64,000 nucleotides of DNA from Nitrosophilus kaiyonis (GCF_027943725.1 NZ_AP025696.1:907501-971500); one strand, 5' to 3'; numbered from the stretch's first letter, positions 26,627-36,141 are shown. Notes: generated by a model not told the origin, from the letters alone. A program made the numbers and translations.

Positions 26627-27358
26627 TTGAGAGATAAAGCATATAAAGTTTTAGCAAAGCAACTTGATATTTCAAATAAAAAAGCAAAAGAGCTAATTGA
26701 TAGAGGATTAGTTTATATTGGAAATAGAAAAGTAAAAATTGCAAGAGCAGAGATTGATACAAAAACAAAATTTAGAGTTTCACAAATTCCAAAGCTAAAA
26801 GTTATATTTGAAGATGAAAATATTTTAGCGATTGATAAACCAGCATTTTTAACCAGTGAAGAGATAGAAAAGGATAGCGGATATAAATTATTGCATAGAC
26901 TTGATAAAGAGACAAGTGGAGTTTTGCTTTTGGTAAAGAATGAAGAGTTTAGAGAAAAAGCAATTGATGAGTTTAAAAAAGGTGAAGTTTATAAAGAGTA
27001 TATTGCATGGGTAGAAGGAATTTTAGCTGAAGAGTTAACAATTGATCTTCCAATCTTAACTATTAAAAAAAATAATCGTGCAAAAAGTAAGATTTCATAT
27101 TCAAAAGGAAAAGAGGCATTAACTAAAATAACACCTCTTGAAATTATTTCAAAATATACTAAAATCAAAGCAGTAATAAAAACAGGAAGAACTCATCAAA
27201 TAAGAGTTCATTTATCAAGAGTAGATCATCCAATTGTCGGAGATGCACTTTATGGAGGAAAAGAGTGGAATAGAATAATGCTACATGCTAAAAAAATCAA
27301 GCTACTTGATTACTCTTTTGAAGCGAATGAGCCAAATGAGTTTATTAAATTTATCTAA
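26627..27358 (+). CDS. RluA-family pseudouridine synthase
   Basis: 243 residues with an S4-like N-terminal domain (KAYKVLAKQLDISNKKAKEL) and the catalytic domain of the RluA family: LLHRLDKETSGVLLL with the catalytic Asp, KEYIAWVEG and RTHQIRVHLSRVDHPIVGD. It isomerises uridines in rRNA or tRNA; the site cannot be told from sequence. The start is TTG 26627 with AAAGGA ahead. Confidence 0.9.
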   Translation: MRDKAYKVLAKQLDISNKKAKELIDRGLVYIGNRKVKIARAEIDTKTKFRVSQIPKLKVIFEDENILAIDKPAFLTSEEIEKDSGYKLLHRLDKETSGVLLLVKNEEFREKAIDEFKKGEVYKEYIAWVEGILAEELTIDLPILTIKKNNRAKSKISYSKGKEALTKITPLEIISKYTKIKAVIKTGRTHQIRVHLSRVDHPIVGDALYGGKEWNRIMLHAKKIKLLDYSFEANEPNEFIKFI

Positions 27359-27420
27359 AATTAAACTTTATTTAAGTAAAATTCACACTCAAAAACTATA
27401 TATTAAAAGGTAGGTAATAA

Positions 27421-28770
27421 GTGTTTGAAGCTATATCTAACTCATTTAGCAATGCTATTAAAAAAATAAGATTTCAAGATGATGAAAAGGCTTTAAAAAA
27501 GGCGCTAACGGAGCTTAAAAAATCATTATTAAAAGCAGATGTTCATCATAAAGTTGTTAAAGAGCTTTTGCAAAAAGTTGAGTTAGATACAAAAAAAGCC
27601 GGGATTGGAAAAGAAAATTTCTTAAAAGCATTAGAGAAAAATTTAAATGATATATTAAAAGTTCCTGGAAAACAGGGATTTGTTTTTGCTCCAAAGCCAC
27701 CAACAGTTGTATTGATGATGGGTTTGCAAGGTAGCGGTAAAACAACTACTACTGCAAAACTTGCAAACTATTTAAAAGAGTTTAAAAAGAAAAAAGTGTT
27801 AATGGTAGCAGCTGATTTGCAAAGACTTGCTGCAGTCGAACAGTTAAAACAGCTTGGAGAACAAATTGGTGTTGAGGTATTTAGTGAAGACACAAAAGAT
27901 CCTGTAAAAGTTGTAAAAGATGCTATTGAATATGCAAATAAAAATCTTTTTGATGTAGTTTTAATAGATACAGCTGGTCGTTTGGCAATCGATGAAGCTT
28001 TGATGGAAGAGTTAAAAAGAGTTAAAGATGCTGCAAATCCAGATGATATATTTTATGTAGCTGATTCTTTAACAGGTCAAGATGCTGTAAGAAGTGCTGC
28101 TAAATTTAATGAAGAGATAGGAATAACTGGTGTTATTCTTACAAAATTTGATGGAGATAGCAAAGGTGGAGTTGCTATTGGTATAGCTCATCAACTTGGT
28201 GTTCCTTTAAGATTTATAGGAACTGGCGAAAAGATGCCAGATTTGGAAGTTTTTATACCTGAGAGAATTACAAGTAGATTAATGGGCGCTGGTGATATAG
28301 AATCACTTGCAGAAAAAACTGCCGCTGTTATTGATGAAAAAAAGGCAAAAGAGTTAACCAAAAAGATAAAAAAGGGTAAATTTAATTTTGAAGATTTTCT
28401 TGATCAACTTGAGTCAATAAAAAAGATGGGGAATTTAAAATCTTTGATTTCTATGATTCCTGGTATGGGAAATATGGCAAAAGCTATGAAAGATTTGGAT
28501 CTTGAAAACTCTAAAGAGATTAAAAAAATAAAAGCTATGATTAGCTCAATGACCCCAAAAGAGAGACGTGATCCAGATTTGATACTTAAAAATAATAGTA
28601 GAAAAAGAAGAATTGCAGCAGGAGCTGGGCTAAGCCAACAAGAGGTAAATAAGATTTTAAAACAGTTTAATAATGCAGCAAAATTTGCTAAAAAGTTTTC
28701 GGGCAAAAAAGGTATGCAAGATATACAAAATATGATGAGTCAAATGAAAATGGGAGGAATACCAAGATAA
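27421..28770 (+). CDS. ffh: signal recognition particle protein Ffh
   Basis: The SRP GTPase that targets nascent membrane proteins. 449 residues: N domain, G domain (MGLQGSGKTTTTAKLA, DTAGRLAIDEAL, TKFDGDSKGG) and a methionine-rich M domain ending IQNMMSQMKMGG that binds 4.5S RNA. The start is GTG. No 4.5S RNA gene was recognised in the window. It heads the ffh-rpsP-khpA-rimM-trmD-rplS block conserved in this phylum. Confidence 0.97.
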   Translation: MFEAISNSFSNAIKKIRFQDDEKALKKALTELKKSLLKADVHHKVVKELLQKVELDTKKAGIGKENFLKALEKNLNDILKVPGKQGFVFAPKPPTVVLMMGLQGSGKTTTTAKLANYLKEFKKKKVLMVAADLQRLAAVEQLKQLGEQIGVEVFSEDTKDPVKVVKDAIEYANKNLFDVVLIDTAGRLAIDEALMEELKRVKDAANPDDIFYVADSLTGQDAVRSAAKFNEEIGITGVILTKFDGDSKGGVAIGIAHQLGVPLRFIGTGEKMPDLEVFIPERITSRLMGAGDIESLAEKTAAVIDEKKAKELTKKIKKGKFNFEDFLDQLESIKKMGNLKSLISMIPGMGNMAKAMKDLDLENSKEIKKIKAMISSMTPKERRDPDLILKNNSRKRRIAAGAGLSQQEVNKILKQFNNAAKFAKKFSGKKGMQDIQNMMSQMKMGGIPR

Positions 28771-28855
28771 AATTAGAGCTAAGAGTTAAGAGCTAAGAAT
28801 TAAGCATAGATAATAATATTTTATTTCTTAGCTCTTAATTCTTAATACTTAAATC
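28771..28855. repeat. heptad-repeat hairpin between ffh and rpsP
   Basis: A 14-bp perfect stem, TTAAGAGCTAAGAA (28786-28799) with TTCTTAGCTCTTAA (28825-28838), built from opposed AGAGCTA and CTTAATT heptads. It may act as a processing or attenuation hairpin inside the operon; no clean U tract follows. Confidence 0.85.
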
Positions 28856-28873
28856 TAAAAAGGAGAAAAACAT

Positions 28874-29101
28874 ATGACAGTTATTAGACTTACAAGAATG
28901 GGAAGAAAAAAAAGACCATTTTATAGAATAGTTGTTACAGATAGTAGAAAAAGAAGAGATGGTGGTTGGATAGAATCAATCGGTTATTACAACCCTTTAA
29001 CTGAGCCAGAAACAATAAAATTTGATGAAGAGAGACTTAATTATTGGCTTGGAGTTGGTGCAAAAATGAGTGACAGGGTTAAAAAAATCACTGGAAAATA
29101 G
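28874..29101 (+). CDS. rpsP: 30S ribosomal protein S16
   Basis: 75-residue S16, a small-subunit assembly protein. Starts [20 protein letters not shown], then [19 protein letters not shown], the standard family sequence. AAAGGAG precedes the ATG. It is followed after one base by khpA. Confidence 0.97.
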   Translation: MTVIRLTRMGRKKRPFYRIVVTDSRKRRDGGWIESIGYYNPLTEPETIKFDEERLNYWLGVGAKMSDRVKKITGK

Positions 29102-29102
29102 T

Positions 29103-29348
29103 ATGATAGAAAATTTTGTTTTAAAATTTGCAAAACTAATCGCTACAAAGCCAGAAGATATTGAAGTTGAAAGAAAAGATATCAATAAAGAGTATAGTGA
29201 AATTACTATATATGCAAATAAAGCTGATGCTGGAAAGCTTATAGGAAAAGAAGGTAAAATGATTGGAGCAATCAAAACTTTGATTTCTGGCTGTAAAGCA
29301 AAGGATGGAATTAGCTATAAAGTAAACGTCGTTATTAAGGGAGATTAG
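29103..29348 (+). CDS. khpA: KH-domain RNA-binding protein KhpA
   Basis: 81-residue KH protein with the RNA-binding loop KLIGKEGKMIGAIKTLI (GxxG as GKEG). Homologues bind RNA with KhpB and are placed between rpsP and rimM in many bacteria. ATG 29103 is one base after the rpsP stop, and the start places ENFVLKFAKLIATKP at the expected N-terminus. Confidence 0.92.
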   Translation: MIENFVLKFAKLIATKPEDIEVERKDINKEYSEITIYANKADAGKLIGKEGKMIGAIKTLISGCKAKDGISYKVNVVIKGD

Positions 29349-29350
29349 TT

Positions 29351-29872
29351 TTGCAAAAAGTGGAAGTTGCAAAGCTGGGTCGAGCAGTTGGTTTAAAAGG
29401 TGAAATGAGATTGCATCTTTTAAGCGACTTCCCTGAACAGTTTAAAAAAGGTGCAAAATTTACGATTGATAATAAAGAGTTAATAGTTGAGTATTATAAT
29501 CCAAAACGTGGAATTATAAAATTTGTAGGTATTAATTCGCCAGAAGAAGCAAGAAAGCTTACAAATAAAATTATTTACTCTTCCATAGAAGAGACAAGAG
29601 AGAGTTGTAAGCTTAATGAGGGTGAATATTTTTGGTTTGATATTATAGGTTGTGAAGTTTTAGAAGATGCAACATTGCTTGGAAAAGTAGTAGATATTCA
29701 AAGATTGCCATCAGCAGACTACCTTTTAATTAAAACTGATGAATCTTTAGTAGAAAAAGGAAAAGCTAAATCTTTTTTGATTCCATATATTGATAAATTT
29801 ATTAAAGATGTTAATATTGATGAAAAAAAGATTGAAGTAAAAGAGGGTTTAGATATTTTGGAATCTTCATGA
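29351..29872 (+). CDS. rimM: ribosome maturation factor RimM
   Basis: 16S processing factor that binds S19. 173 residues with the N-terminal VAKLGRAVGLKGEMRLHLLSD beta-barrel motif and C-terminal PRC-barrel (EYFWFDIIGCEV, LIPYIDKFIKDV). The start is TTG 29351, two bases after the khpA stop. It overlaps trmD by 4 bp. Confidence 0.94.
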   Translation: MQKVEVAKLGRAVGLKGEMRLHLLSDFPEQFKKGAKFTIDNKELIVEYYNPKRGIIKFVGINSPEEARKLTNKIIYSSIEETRESCKLNEGEYFWFDIIGCEVLEDATLLGKVVDIQRLPSADYLLIKTDESLVEKGKAKSFLIPYIDKFIKDVNIDEKKIEVKEGLDILESS

Positions 29873-30561
29873 AGTTTACATTTGTCACACTTTTTAAGAA
29901 TTTAATAAGTTGTTATTTTGAAGACTCAATCTTAAAAAGAGCAATAGATAAAAAAATATTACAGATTGATTTTAAAAATCCAAGAGATTATACTATCAAT
30001 AAACATAAAAAAGTTGATGATACTAAAGTTGGGGGTGGGGCTGGTATGTTGCTTAGCCCTCAGCCAATTGTTGATACAATAAAAGATATAAAAAATAAAG
30101 ATTCTTGGGTTATATTTGTTACTCCATCAGCAAAAAGATTTAATCAAAAAGATGCAAAAAGACTTGCGTTAAAAAAACATATAATTTTTGTAACTGGTAG
30201 ATATGAAGGATTTGATGAAAGAGCAATAGAGTTTGAGGCTGATGAAGTTTTTTCAATAGGAGATTTCATATTAACTGGTGGCGAATTGGCGGCTCTTTCT
30301 ATGATGGATGCCATATCAAGAAATATTCCAGGAGTTCTTGGGAATATTGATTCTTTGAAAGAAGAGAGTTTTGAAGATAACCTTTTAGAGGCTCCATCAT
30401 TTACTAAACCTAATAATTTTAAAGGTAGCTTTGTTCCTTCAGAGTTTCTAAAGGGAAATCACGCTAAAATTAGCGCCTTAAAATATAAGATGTCCATATA
30501 TAGAACAAAATATTATAGACCAGACCTAATAAGGATGAGAGATGAAAAACAGATTTATTGA
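29869..30561 (+). CDS. trmD: tRNA (guanine-N1)-methyltransferase
   Basis: Methylates G37 in tRNAs reading CNN codons and prevents frameshifting. The 230-residue SPOUT enzyme has [29 protein letters not shown] and the trefoil-knot [19 protein letters not shown]. It overlaps both rimM (4 bp) and rplS (20 bp). Confidence 0.96.
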   Translation: MKFTFVTLFKNLISCYFEDSILKRAIDKKILQIDFKNPRDYTINKHKKVDDTKVGGGAGMLLSPQPIVDTIKDIKNKDSWVIFVTPSAKRFNQKDAKRLALKKHIIFVTGRYEGFDERAIEFEADEVFSIGDFILTGGELAALSMMDAISRNIPGVLGNIDSLKEESFEDNLLEAPSFTKPNNFKGSFVPSEFLKGNHAKISALKYKMSIYRTKYYRPDLIRMRDEKQIY

Positions 30562-30898
30562 ACATTTTGAGAAATCTCAAATAGAATCAAAAGAGGTTCC
30601 AGAATTTAGAGCGGGAGATACAGTTAGAGTATCTGTTGAAATTAAAGAGGGTAATAAAACAAGAATCCAGGATTTCGAAGGTGTTTGCATCGCAGTAAAA
30701 GGTGAAGGTACCGGAAAGACTTTTACTGTTAGAAAAATTGGTGCAAATAATGTTGGAGTAGAAAGAATATTCCCATTATATAGCGATTCTATAAAAGGAA
30801 TCAAAGTAGTTAGACGCGGACGTGTAAGAAGAGCAAAACTATACTATTTAAGAGAGAGAAGAGGTAAAGCTGCTAGAATTAAAGAACTTAGAAAATAG
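30542..30898 (+). CDS. rplS: 50S ribosomal protein L19
   Basis: 118-residue L19, at the subunit interface. [50 protein letters not shown] and the arginine-rich [15 protein letters not shown] are canonical. It starts inside trmD. The stop codon lies in the loop of the terminator that ends the operon. Confidence 0.97.
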   Translation: MKNRFIEHFEKSQIESKEVPEFRAGDTVRVSVEIKEGNKTRIQDFEGVCIAVKGEGTGKTFTVRKIGANNVGVERIFPLYSDSIKGIKVVRRGRVRRAKLYYLRERRGKAARIKELRK

Positions 30899-30911
30899 GT
30901 TCTTTAATTCT
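30875..30911 (+). terminator. intrinsic terminator overlapping the rplS stop codon
   Basis: AGAATTAAAGAAC (30875-30887) pairs perfectly over 13 bp with GTTCTTTAATTCT (30899-30911), with an 11-nt loop containing the TAG stop, then TTT. It ends the ffh-rplS operon. Confidence 0.8.
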
Positions 30912-30976
30912 TTTCCACATTTTTTCTACAATTTTTTTATATTATTCTCCAATAAAACTAAAAATATAGGAATTTT

Positions 30977-31609
30977 ATGAAATTTCTACATTTTTTTCTT
31001 TTCCTATTTTATACAATTATTATTACTGCTTGCAGCACAAAATATTGTGGGGTTGATGAAGAGGTATTTAAAACTTTTTCAAAAAACAGACAAGAAGAGA
31101 TATGCAAAATTTATGTCCAAAAAAATATGGAGCTAAAAAAAATTATAGAAAAAAGACGATTGATTGAAGAGGAAAATAGAAAAAAAGAGTTAGAACTTGA
31201 GCTTAAAAAGGTTCAATGTTTATATGTTAAAACCCAAAATCAATTCGATGACTCTCAAATTGTAAAAATTGAGATTTTAAATGGAAAAATAAAAATTGGA
31301 AAAAGATATTATGAGATAGTGCCTTTTTCATTTTCTATAGCTAGAAATGAAGCTAAAAAAGTATGCTTAAATTTTAAAAGTGAGTGTTTTTGGATAGGTT
31401 ACAAAGATGCAAATATTTATATAAATTTTGTTCCAGATGTTTACAAAAAAGATTTCGGTAAATATGTTATTGAAAATAATTTAATATTATCAAAAAATAG
31501 CATTATTTTAACCCCAAATGATTGGTTTAGAGGTGAATATAAAAATATTAGATTTAAAAATGATAAAAACCATGAAGTAATTTTAAAGCTTTTTATAGTT
31601 TATGATTAG
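30977..31609 (+). CDS. putative lipoprotein of unknown function
   Basis: 210 residues with an N-terminal signal and lipobox-like IITAC before Ser-Thr-Lys, suggesting lipid attachment at Cys19. A charged helical stretch (about 50-75, [19 protein letters not shown]) precedes a beta-rich domain with three further cysteines. I do not recognise a family. It has its own ribosome site (AGGAATTTT) after a terminator and ends overlapping the convergent smpB by 4 bp. Confidence 0.75.
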   Translation: MKFLHFFLFLFYTIIITACSTKYCGVDEEVFKTFSKNRQEEICKIYVQKNMELKKIIEKRRLIEEENRKKELELELKKVQCLYVKTQNQFDDSQIVKIEILNGKIKIGKRYYEIVPFSFSIARNEAKKVCLNFKSECFWIGYKDANIYINFVPDVYKKDFGKYVIENNLILSKNSIILTPNDWFRGEYKNIRFKNDKNHEVILKLFIVYD

Positions 31610-32055
31610 TAGTCTTTTAAAGCTGCTTTTGCTTCTCTATCTAAAATTTTTCTTTTTAAACTCTCTCTTTTATCATGCAGTGTTTTACCTTTTGCTAAAG
31701 CGATTTCAAGTTTAACAAGATTTTTGTTATTAAAATATAGCTTTAAAGGAACTATTGTATATCCTTTTTCACTTGTTTTTCCAATCAATTTATTTATCTC
31801 TTTTTTATGAAGCAGAAGTTTTCTTGGTCTTTTTTCATCAGGTTTGAAATGTGGATTTGCTGTTTTTAAATGAGAAATATGCATACCAAAAATAAAAGGC
31901 TCACCTTTTACAATTTTTATAAAACTATCTTTTAGATTTACCTTTCCAGCTCTTATTGCTTTTACTTCGCTACCTTCAAGCACAATACCAGCTTCAAATT
32001 TTTCTATAATTTCAAAATCGTGATAAGCTTTTTTATTGGTAGCAACTATTTTCAT
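31606..32055 (-). CDS. smpB: SsrA-binding protein SmpB
   Basis: Brings tmRNA to stalled ribosomes. 149 residues: [55 protein letters not shown] and the basic tail [17 protein letters not shown]. The tmRNA gene itself was not found in the window. It is the last gene of the minus-strand uvrD-truB-ispE-smpB run. Confidence 0.96.
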   Translation of the reverse strand: MKIVATNKKAYHDFEIIEKFEAGIVLEGSEVKAIRAGKVNLKDSFIKIVKGEPFIFGMHISHLKTANPHFKPDEKRPRKLLLHKKEINKLIGKTSEKGYTIVPLKLYFNNKNLVKLEIALAKGKTLHDKRESLKRKILDREAKAALKDY

Positions 32056-32067
32056 TTTTATCCTTTA

Positions 32068-32192
32068 AAATATTGGACACTTGTAATTTGAAAGTTAGAA
32101 TTAGAGTTAGTGTGGGTGTGAGTTCTTTACTAACACTATCACTAAACCCTTCACTCCTTCTCAGCTTCACGGCTTCACTCCTTCCCTGCTTT
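32068..32192. repeat. heptad-repeat island between ispE and smpB
   Basis: Contains GAAAGTT/AGAGTTA units, the pair GTTAGTG / ACTAACAC and a CTTCACT/CCTTCTC/AGCTTCA run that enters the last codons of ispE. It is paralogous to the island at 3334-3539 (shared ACTAAACCCTTCA core). Confidence 0.85.
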
Positions 32193-32948
32193 CATCCTAA
32201 AAAGAGTGCTTCCGCTTCCACTTAAAAACCAATCATTTTTATAAGGGGCTAATTTTGGACATAAATCTATTGCACTTTCATATAGGTCATTAGCTTTAAG
32301 TGGTGTAATTTTATTTAAAATTTCAGAAGTTGGCAAATTTTTTAGTTGCTTTGCAAGGTCAATCTCAAAAACTTTCATATATTTTTTTCTATAATTTTTA
32401 TATACTTGTGCAGTATCACAATGCTCATCAATAAATTTTATTTCAAATTCTGGAATCTCTTCTTCAAATTTTTCTATAATCTCTCCAATTCCACTAACAT
32501 TAGCACTTGTCTCATCATATATAAAAAAAGGAACATCTGCACCTATTTTTACTCCAATCTCGGCTAACTGTTTAATAGATAGATTTAATCCTATAATATC
32601 ATTACAAAGTTTCAAAAAAACTGCTGCATTACTGCTGCCACCACCAAGTCCAGCCCCCGTTGGGATATTTTTGTTAATGACTACTTTATGATTGAAGAAA
32701 AAATTTATAATTTTAGGATTATTTGTATAGGCATTTAAAGTGCAAAAAGCTTTATAGATAATGTTTTCTTCTCTTTTAATATCTGGAGTTCCCTCAATTG
32801 TGAATTTGTCAAAATTTCCAGGAATAAACTCTATCTCATCATATAGATTTTCCAATTTTACAAATCTTGAGACAATCTCATGATAGTCTCCTCTTATTCC
32901 TACAATTTTTAAAAAAATATTTAATTTAGCATAAGCTTTTGCTCTCAT
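32175..32948 (-). CDS. ispE: 4-diphosphocytidyl-2-C-methyl-D-erythritol kinase
   Basis: GHMP kinase of the MEP isoprenoid pathway. 257 residues with AYAKLNIFLKIVGIRGDYHE at the N-terminus, the ATP loop PTGAGLGGGSSNAAVFL and GADVPFF. The final residues (KAGKE) and the stop are encoded by CTTCACT-type heptads, so the C-terminal tail is probably not ancestral; the expected GSGSTLFRM segment is just inside. No other isoprenoid gene is nearby. Confidence 0.93.
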   Translation of the reverse strand: MRAKAYAKLNIFLKIVGIRGDYHEIVSRFVKLENLYDEIEFIPGNFDKFTIEGTPDIKREENIIYKAFCTLNAYTNNPKIINFFFNHKVVINKNIPTGAGLGGGSSNAAVFLKLCNDIIGLNLSIKQLAEIGVKIGADVPFFIYDETSANVSGIGEIIEKFEEEIPEFEIKFIDEHCDTAQVYKNYRKKYMKVFEIDLAKQLKNLPTSEILNKITPLKANDLYESAIDLCPKLAPYKNDWFLSGSGSTLFRMKAGKE

Positions 32949-32954
32949 TTTTTG

Positions 32955-33168
32955 CCTTTGTGTTAGGGATTAGACATTAGACATTAGTAATTAGGAATTA
33001 GTGTTAAGTATTAAGAGTTAAGTGCTAAGATTTAAATGTTAAGTTTTTCAATTATCACTAAATTCTATTTACTTAGTTCTTAAATCTTAATTCTTAACTC
33101 CCACCTTACTCAACTATTCCATTATTCCTATATGCCCCTATTCCACTAATCCACTTTAAGTTCCTAAC
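32955..33168. repeat. heptad-repeat island between truB and ispE
   Basis: A 214-bp island with ATTAGAC, TTAAGAG, CTTAAAT and ATTCCAC/CTATTCC flavours, left and right arms opposed around about 33040-33065. In C. jejuni csrA occupies this slot, as I recall; I see no csrA here. Confidence 0.82.
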
Positions 33169-34050
33169 TTACCTAAATAAAGGGATATCATTCAAAATAT
33201 ATTTAACTTTTCTATTTTTTATCTCTATTATGGTAAAAAAATCATCAAATACTAGATGATAAATGCCATCTTCTTTAATCTTTAAATCGTCAATTTTTAG
33301 TTTTTTCCCTGATTTTATTAAATTTTTATCAATCTTTGTAAAATTTTCTTTTGTATTTAGATATTCTATAGGATTTAGAGGTTTTTCATTTTCATAAATA
33401 AATTTTCCCTCTTTGATTCTCTCTAAGCTACTAAGGGCTCCAAAAGTTCCAAGTTTTTGAGCTATTATCTCACCTATACTCCTTATATATGTTCCTTCAC
33501 TAACTTCTGCTTCAAAAGTCAAAAAAGGATGAGAATAATTTAAAAGTTTTATATGATAAATTGTTGATTTTACTTTATTTAGTTTGATTTCTTGATTTTC
33601 TCTTGCTAATTGATAGGCCCTTTTTCCTTCTATTTTTTTTGCGCTAAATAGTGGAGGAGTATATGTGATTTCTCCTTTTAATGAATCTAAAACATTGAAA
33701 ATTTTTTCTAAATTTACAGGCAAGATATTATCGACTGATATAATATTTTCAATATCTAATGTTTTACTTTTTGCACCTAACCATAAAGTAGCTCTATAAA
33801 TTTTTGGAGTTTTTTTTAAAAATCTAAAAAGTTTAGTATAAGAGCCAAATGCTATTATTAAAACTCCTTTTGCAAAAGGATCAAGTGTTCCAGAAAAACC
33901 TGCTTTTTTTACTTTATATCTTTTTTTGATCTGATTTAAAAATCTATTAGAACTTATAAAGGGAGGCTTATAAGCTACAAAAAGTAAGGGCGAAGGAATA
34001 ATTTTATTATTTTTTTCATCGTTTTTTATTCTTATACCTTCAACCTTCAC
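33169..34050 (-). CDS. truB: tRNA pseudouridine(55) synthase TruB
   Basis: Makes pseudouridine 55 in tRNA T-loops. Recognised by LLFVAYKPPFISSNRFLNQI, KAGFSGTLDPFAKGVLIIAFG (catalytic Asp), YTPPLFSAKKIEGKRAYQLAR and SEGTYIRSIGE. The only usable start in frame is GTG 34050, which adds about 22 residues before the conserved start. That GTG and an AGAAGG in front of it are part of a heptad tract (GAAGGGT, GAAGGTT, GAAGGTA). It is downstream of uvrD. Confidence 0.92.
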   Translation of the reverse strand: MKVEGIRIKNDEKNNKIIPSPLLFVAYKPPFISSNRFLNQIKKRYKVKKAGFSGTLDPFAKGVLIIAFGSYTKLFRFLKKTPKIYRATLWLGAKSKTLDIENIISVDNILPVNLEKIFNVLDSLKGEITYTPPLFSAKKIEGKRAYQLARENQEIKLNKVKSTIYHIKLLNYSHPFLTFEAEVSEGTYIRSIGEIIAQKLGTFGALSSLERIKEGKFIYENEKPLNPIEYLNTKENFTKIDKNLIKSGKKLKIDDLKIKEDGIYHLVFDDFFTIIEIKNRKVKYILNDIPLFR

Positions 34051-34066
34051 CCTTCTACCCTCTAAT
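34030..34066. repeat. heptad tract covering the truB start
   Basis: On the minus strand GAGGGTA, GAAGGGT, GAAGGTT, GAAGGTA in 7-bp register. It fills the uvrD-truB junction and supplies the truB start codon and Shine-Dalgarno-like AGAAGG. Confidence 0.75.
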
Positions 34067-34069
34067 ATT

Positions 34070-36115
34070 TTATATTTTCTCTACAAATGAAGCTAAAATA
34101 TCTCTTTTTTGTCCGCTAAAATTAATTGATAGTTTAAATTCTCTTCCAACTTTACTAACGCCTGTTACTCTTCCTATTCCAAAAATTTTATGTTTTACCA
34201 AATCTCCCTTTTTAAAAGATGTTGATTTTTCGAGTGTTAAACTTCCTTTGCACAGACCTGCCTCTTTTAAAAATCTACTTTTATTTAATTCTGTTCTTCT
34301 TCCTCTATAAAATCTGCTATGTACATAACTCAATACCAACTCTTTTTTTGCTCTTGTTATAGCAACATAACCTAACCTTCTTTCCTCTTCAATATCGCTT
34401 CCATCTCCTGTTAATGGAAAAAACCCCTCTTCCATTCCTATAACAAAAAGATATTTAAACTCAAGTCCTTTACTAGCATGTACACTCATAATTGAGATAT
34501 GTTCACCATCAATTTGGTCTTGATCGCTTTGCAAAGATAGTTCATTTAAAAAATCATCTAAAGAGTTTTGAGGATTTTGTTTAACAAAATCTCTAAAAAG
34601 TCCATAAAATTCATCAATATTTAATACTCTCTCCATACCATCTGGCAGATTTTCATAATATTTTCTTAATCCAAAGATATTTTCAATTTCATCAATAAAT
34701 TTATAGAGCGAATCTTTAGAGATATCTTTTAATATTTCAAGACCATTAATAAACTCTTTGATTGTTTTTTGGTTTTTCTTTCCAACTAATGAGATTAATT
34801 CATCTTCACTACACTCCAAAAGATAGGTAAGCATAGGTTTTTTATTTTCATATGCTTTTTTTTGGATTTTATCCAATGTTACTTTTCCTATACCTCTTTT
34901 TGGTTTGTTTATAATTCTTTTTAAAGAAAAATCATCATATGGATTTGCTACTATTCTTAAATAGCTAATAATATCTTTGATTTCTGCCCTTTCATAAAAT
35001 CTGACAGCACCTACAAGCTTATAAGGAATTCTTGCTCTATTTAATCCCTCTTCTAAAGAGCGGCTAAGAGCATTGATTCTAAAAAGTACTGCAATATCTT
35101 TTGGGTCAACTCCACTATCTAAAAGTTCTCTGATTTTTTGAGCAATCTTTTTTGACTCTTCATTTTCATCTTTTGATTCATAAATTTCTATTGGCTTTCC
35201 ATCTTCTAAAGTTGCAATAAGCTTTTTGCCTAATCTATTTCTATTATGTTCTATTAAAGCGTTTGCTGCTTTTAATATCTCTTTTGTAGAGCGGTAATTT
35301 TTTTCAAGTTTAATTATTTTTGTTTCATTAAATTGCTGTGGAAACTCTAAAATATTTTTAACATTTGCTCCTCTCCATCCATAGATACTTTGGTCATCAT
35401 CTCCTACAACACATATATTATTATGTGTTGAGCATAGTTTTTGTACAAGTTTATATTGAAGCTCGTTTGTGTCTTGGTACTCATCAATCATTATATATTG
35501 ATATCTATTGCTTATCTCTTTGCAAAGATCTTCATTTTGATCTAAAATTTTGTAGGTTAAAATAAGCAGATCATCAAAATCAACAAGATTATTCTCTTTT
35601 AGATAGTTTTGATATTTTTGATAAATTGATGCTATTTTTTTAAAATTTGGAAGCTGGGCACTTTCTATTGCAGTTTCTGGTTCTATTAAAGAGTTTTTAT
35701 ATCTTGAGATTTCACTTGCAATTGTTCCAATTGGAATATCTGGCTCAAAAGATTTTATAATTCTTTTTTTATCATCTGTATCTATAATAACAAATGAGTT
35801 ATTTCTACCAAGCTCATTTATATAAAATTTTAAAAAAAGAAGCCCAAATTTATGAAAAGTACATAATAATGGAGGATATATAGAGTCTTCAATAAGAGAA
35901 AGAGCTCTATCTCTCATTTCCCTAGCTGCTTTATTAGTAAAGGTTAGAGTTAAAGTATTTGCCGGGTCTATTCCTATTTTTAGCAGATATGCAAGTCTTG
36001 ATGTTATCGTTTTTGTTTTTCCACTACCAGCACCTGCCAAAATTAGTATAGGCCCATCAATTGTTTCAACAGCTTCTCTTTGTGCATCATTTAAATCTTT
36101 AAATATTTTATCCAT
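34070..36115 (-). CDS. uvrD: UvrD/PcrA/Rep-type DNA helicase
   Basis: Superfamily 1A 3'-5' helicase for repair and replication restart. 681 residues: Q-motif LNDAQREAV, Walker A AGAGSGKTKTITSRLA, TLTFTNKAAREMRDR, Walker B IDEYQDTNELQ, VVGDDDQSIYGWRGA, MSVHASKGLEFKYLF and VAITRAKKELVLSY. A C-terminal Tudor-like tail (KKGDLVKHKIFGIGRVTGV) as in PcrA/UvrD follows. Rep, UvrD and PcrA cannot be separated by sequence alone here. The order uvrD-truB matches C. jejuni. Confidence 0.94.
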   Translation of the reverse strand: MDKIFKDLNDAQREAVETIDGPILILAGAGSGKTKTITSRLAYLLKIGIDPANTLTLTFTNKAAREMRDRALSLIEDSIYPPLLCTFHKFGLLFLKFYINELGRNNSFVIIDTDDKKRIIKSFEPDIPIGTIASEISRYKNSLIEPETAIESAQLPNFKKIASIYQKYQNYLKENNLVDFDDLLILTYKILDQNEDLCKEISNRYQYIMIDEYQDTNELQYKLVQKLCSTHNNICVVGDDDQSIYGWRGANVKNILEFPQQFNETKIIKLEKNYRSTKEILKAANALIEHNRNRLGKKLIATLEDGKPIEIYESKDENEESKKIAQKIRELLDSGVDPKDIAVLFRINALSRSLEEGLNRARIPYKLVGAVRFYERAEIKDIISYLRIVANPYDDFSLKRIINKPKRGIGKVTLDKIQKKAYENKKPMLTYLLECSEDELISLVGKKNQKTIKEFINGLEILKDISKDSLYKFIDEIENIFGLRKYYENLPDGMERVLNIDEFYGLFRDFVKQNPQNSLDDFLNELSLQSDQDQIDGEHISIMSVHASKGLEFKYLFVIGMEEGFFPLTGDGSDIEEERRLGYVAITRAKKELVLSYVHSRFYRGRRTELNKSRFLKEAGLCKGSLTLEKSTSFKKGDLVKHKIFGIGRVTGVSKVGREFKLSINFSGQKRDILASFVEKI

Positions 36116-36141
36116 TAAATCTTCCTATATTAACTCTTTTT

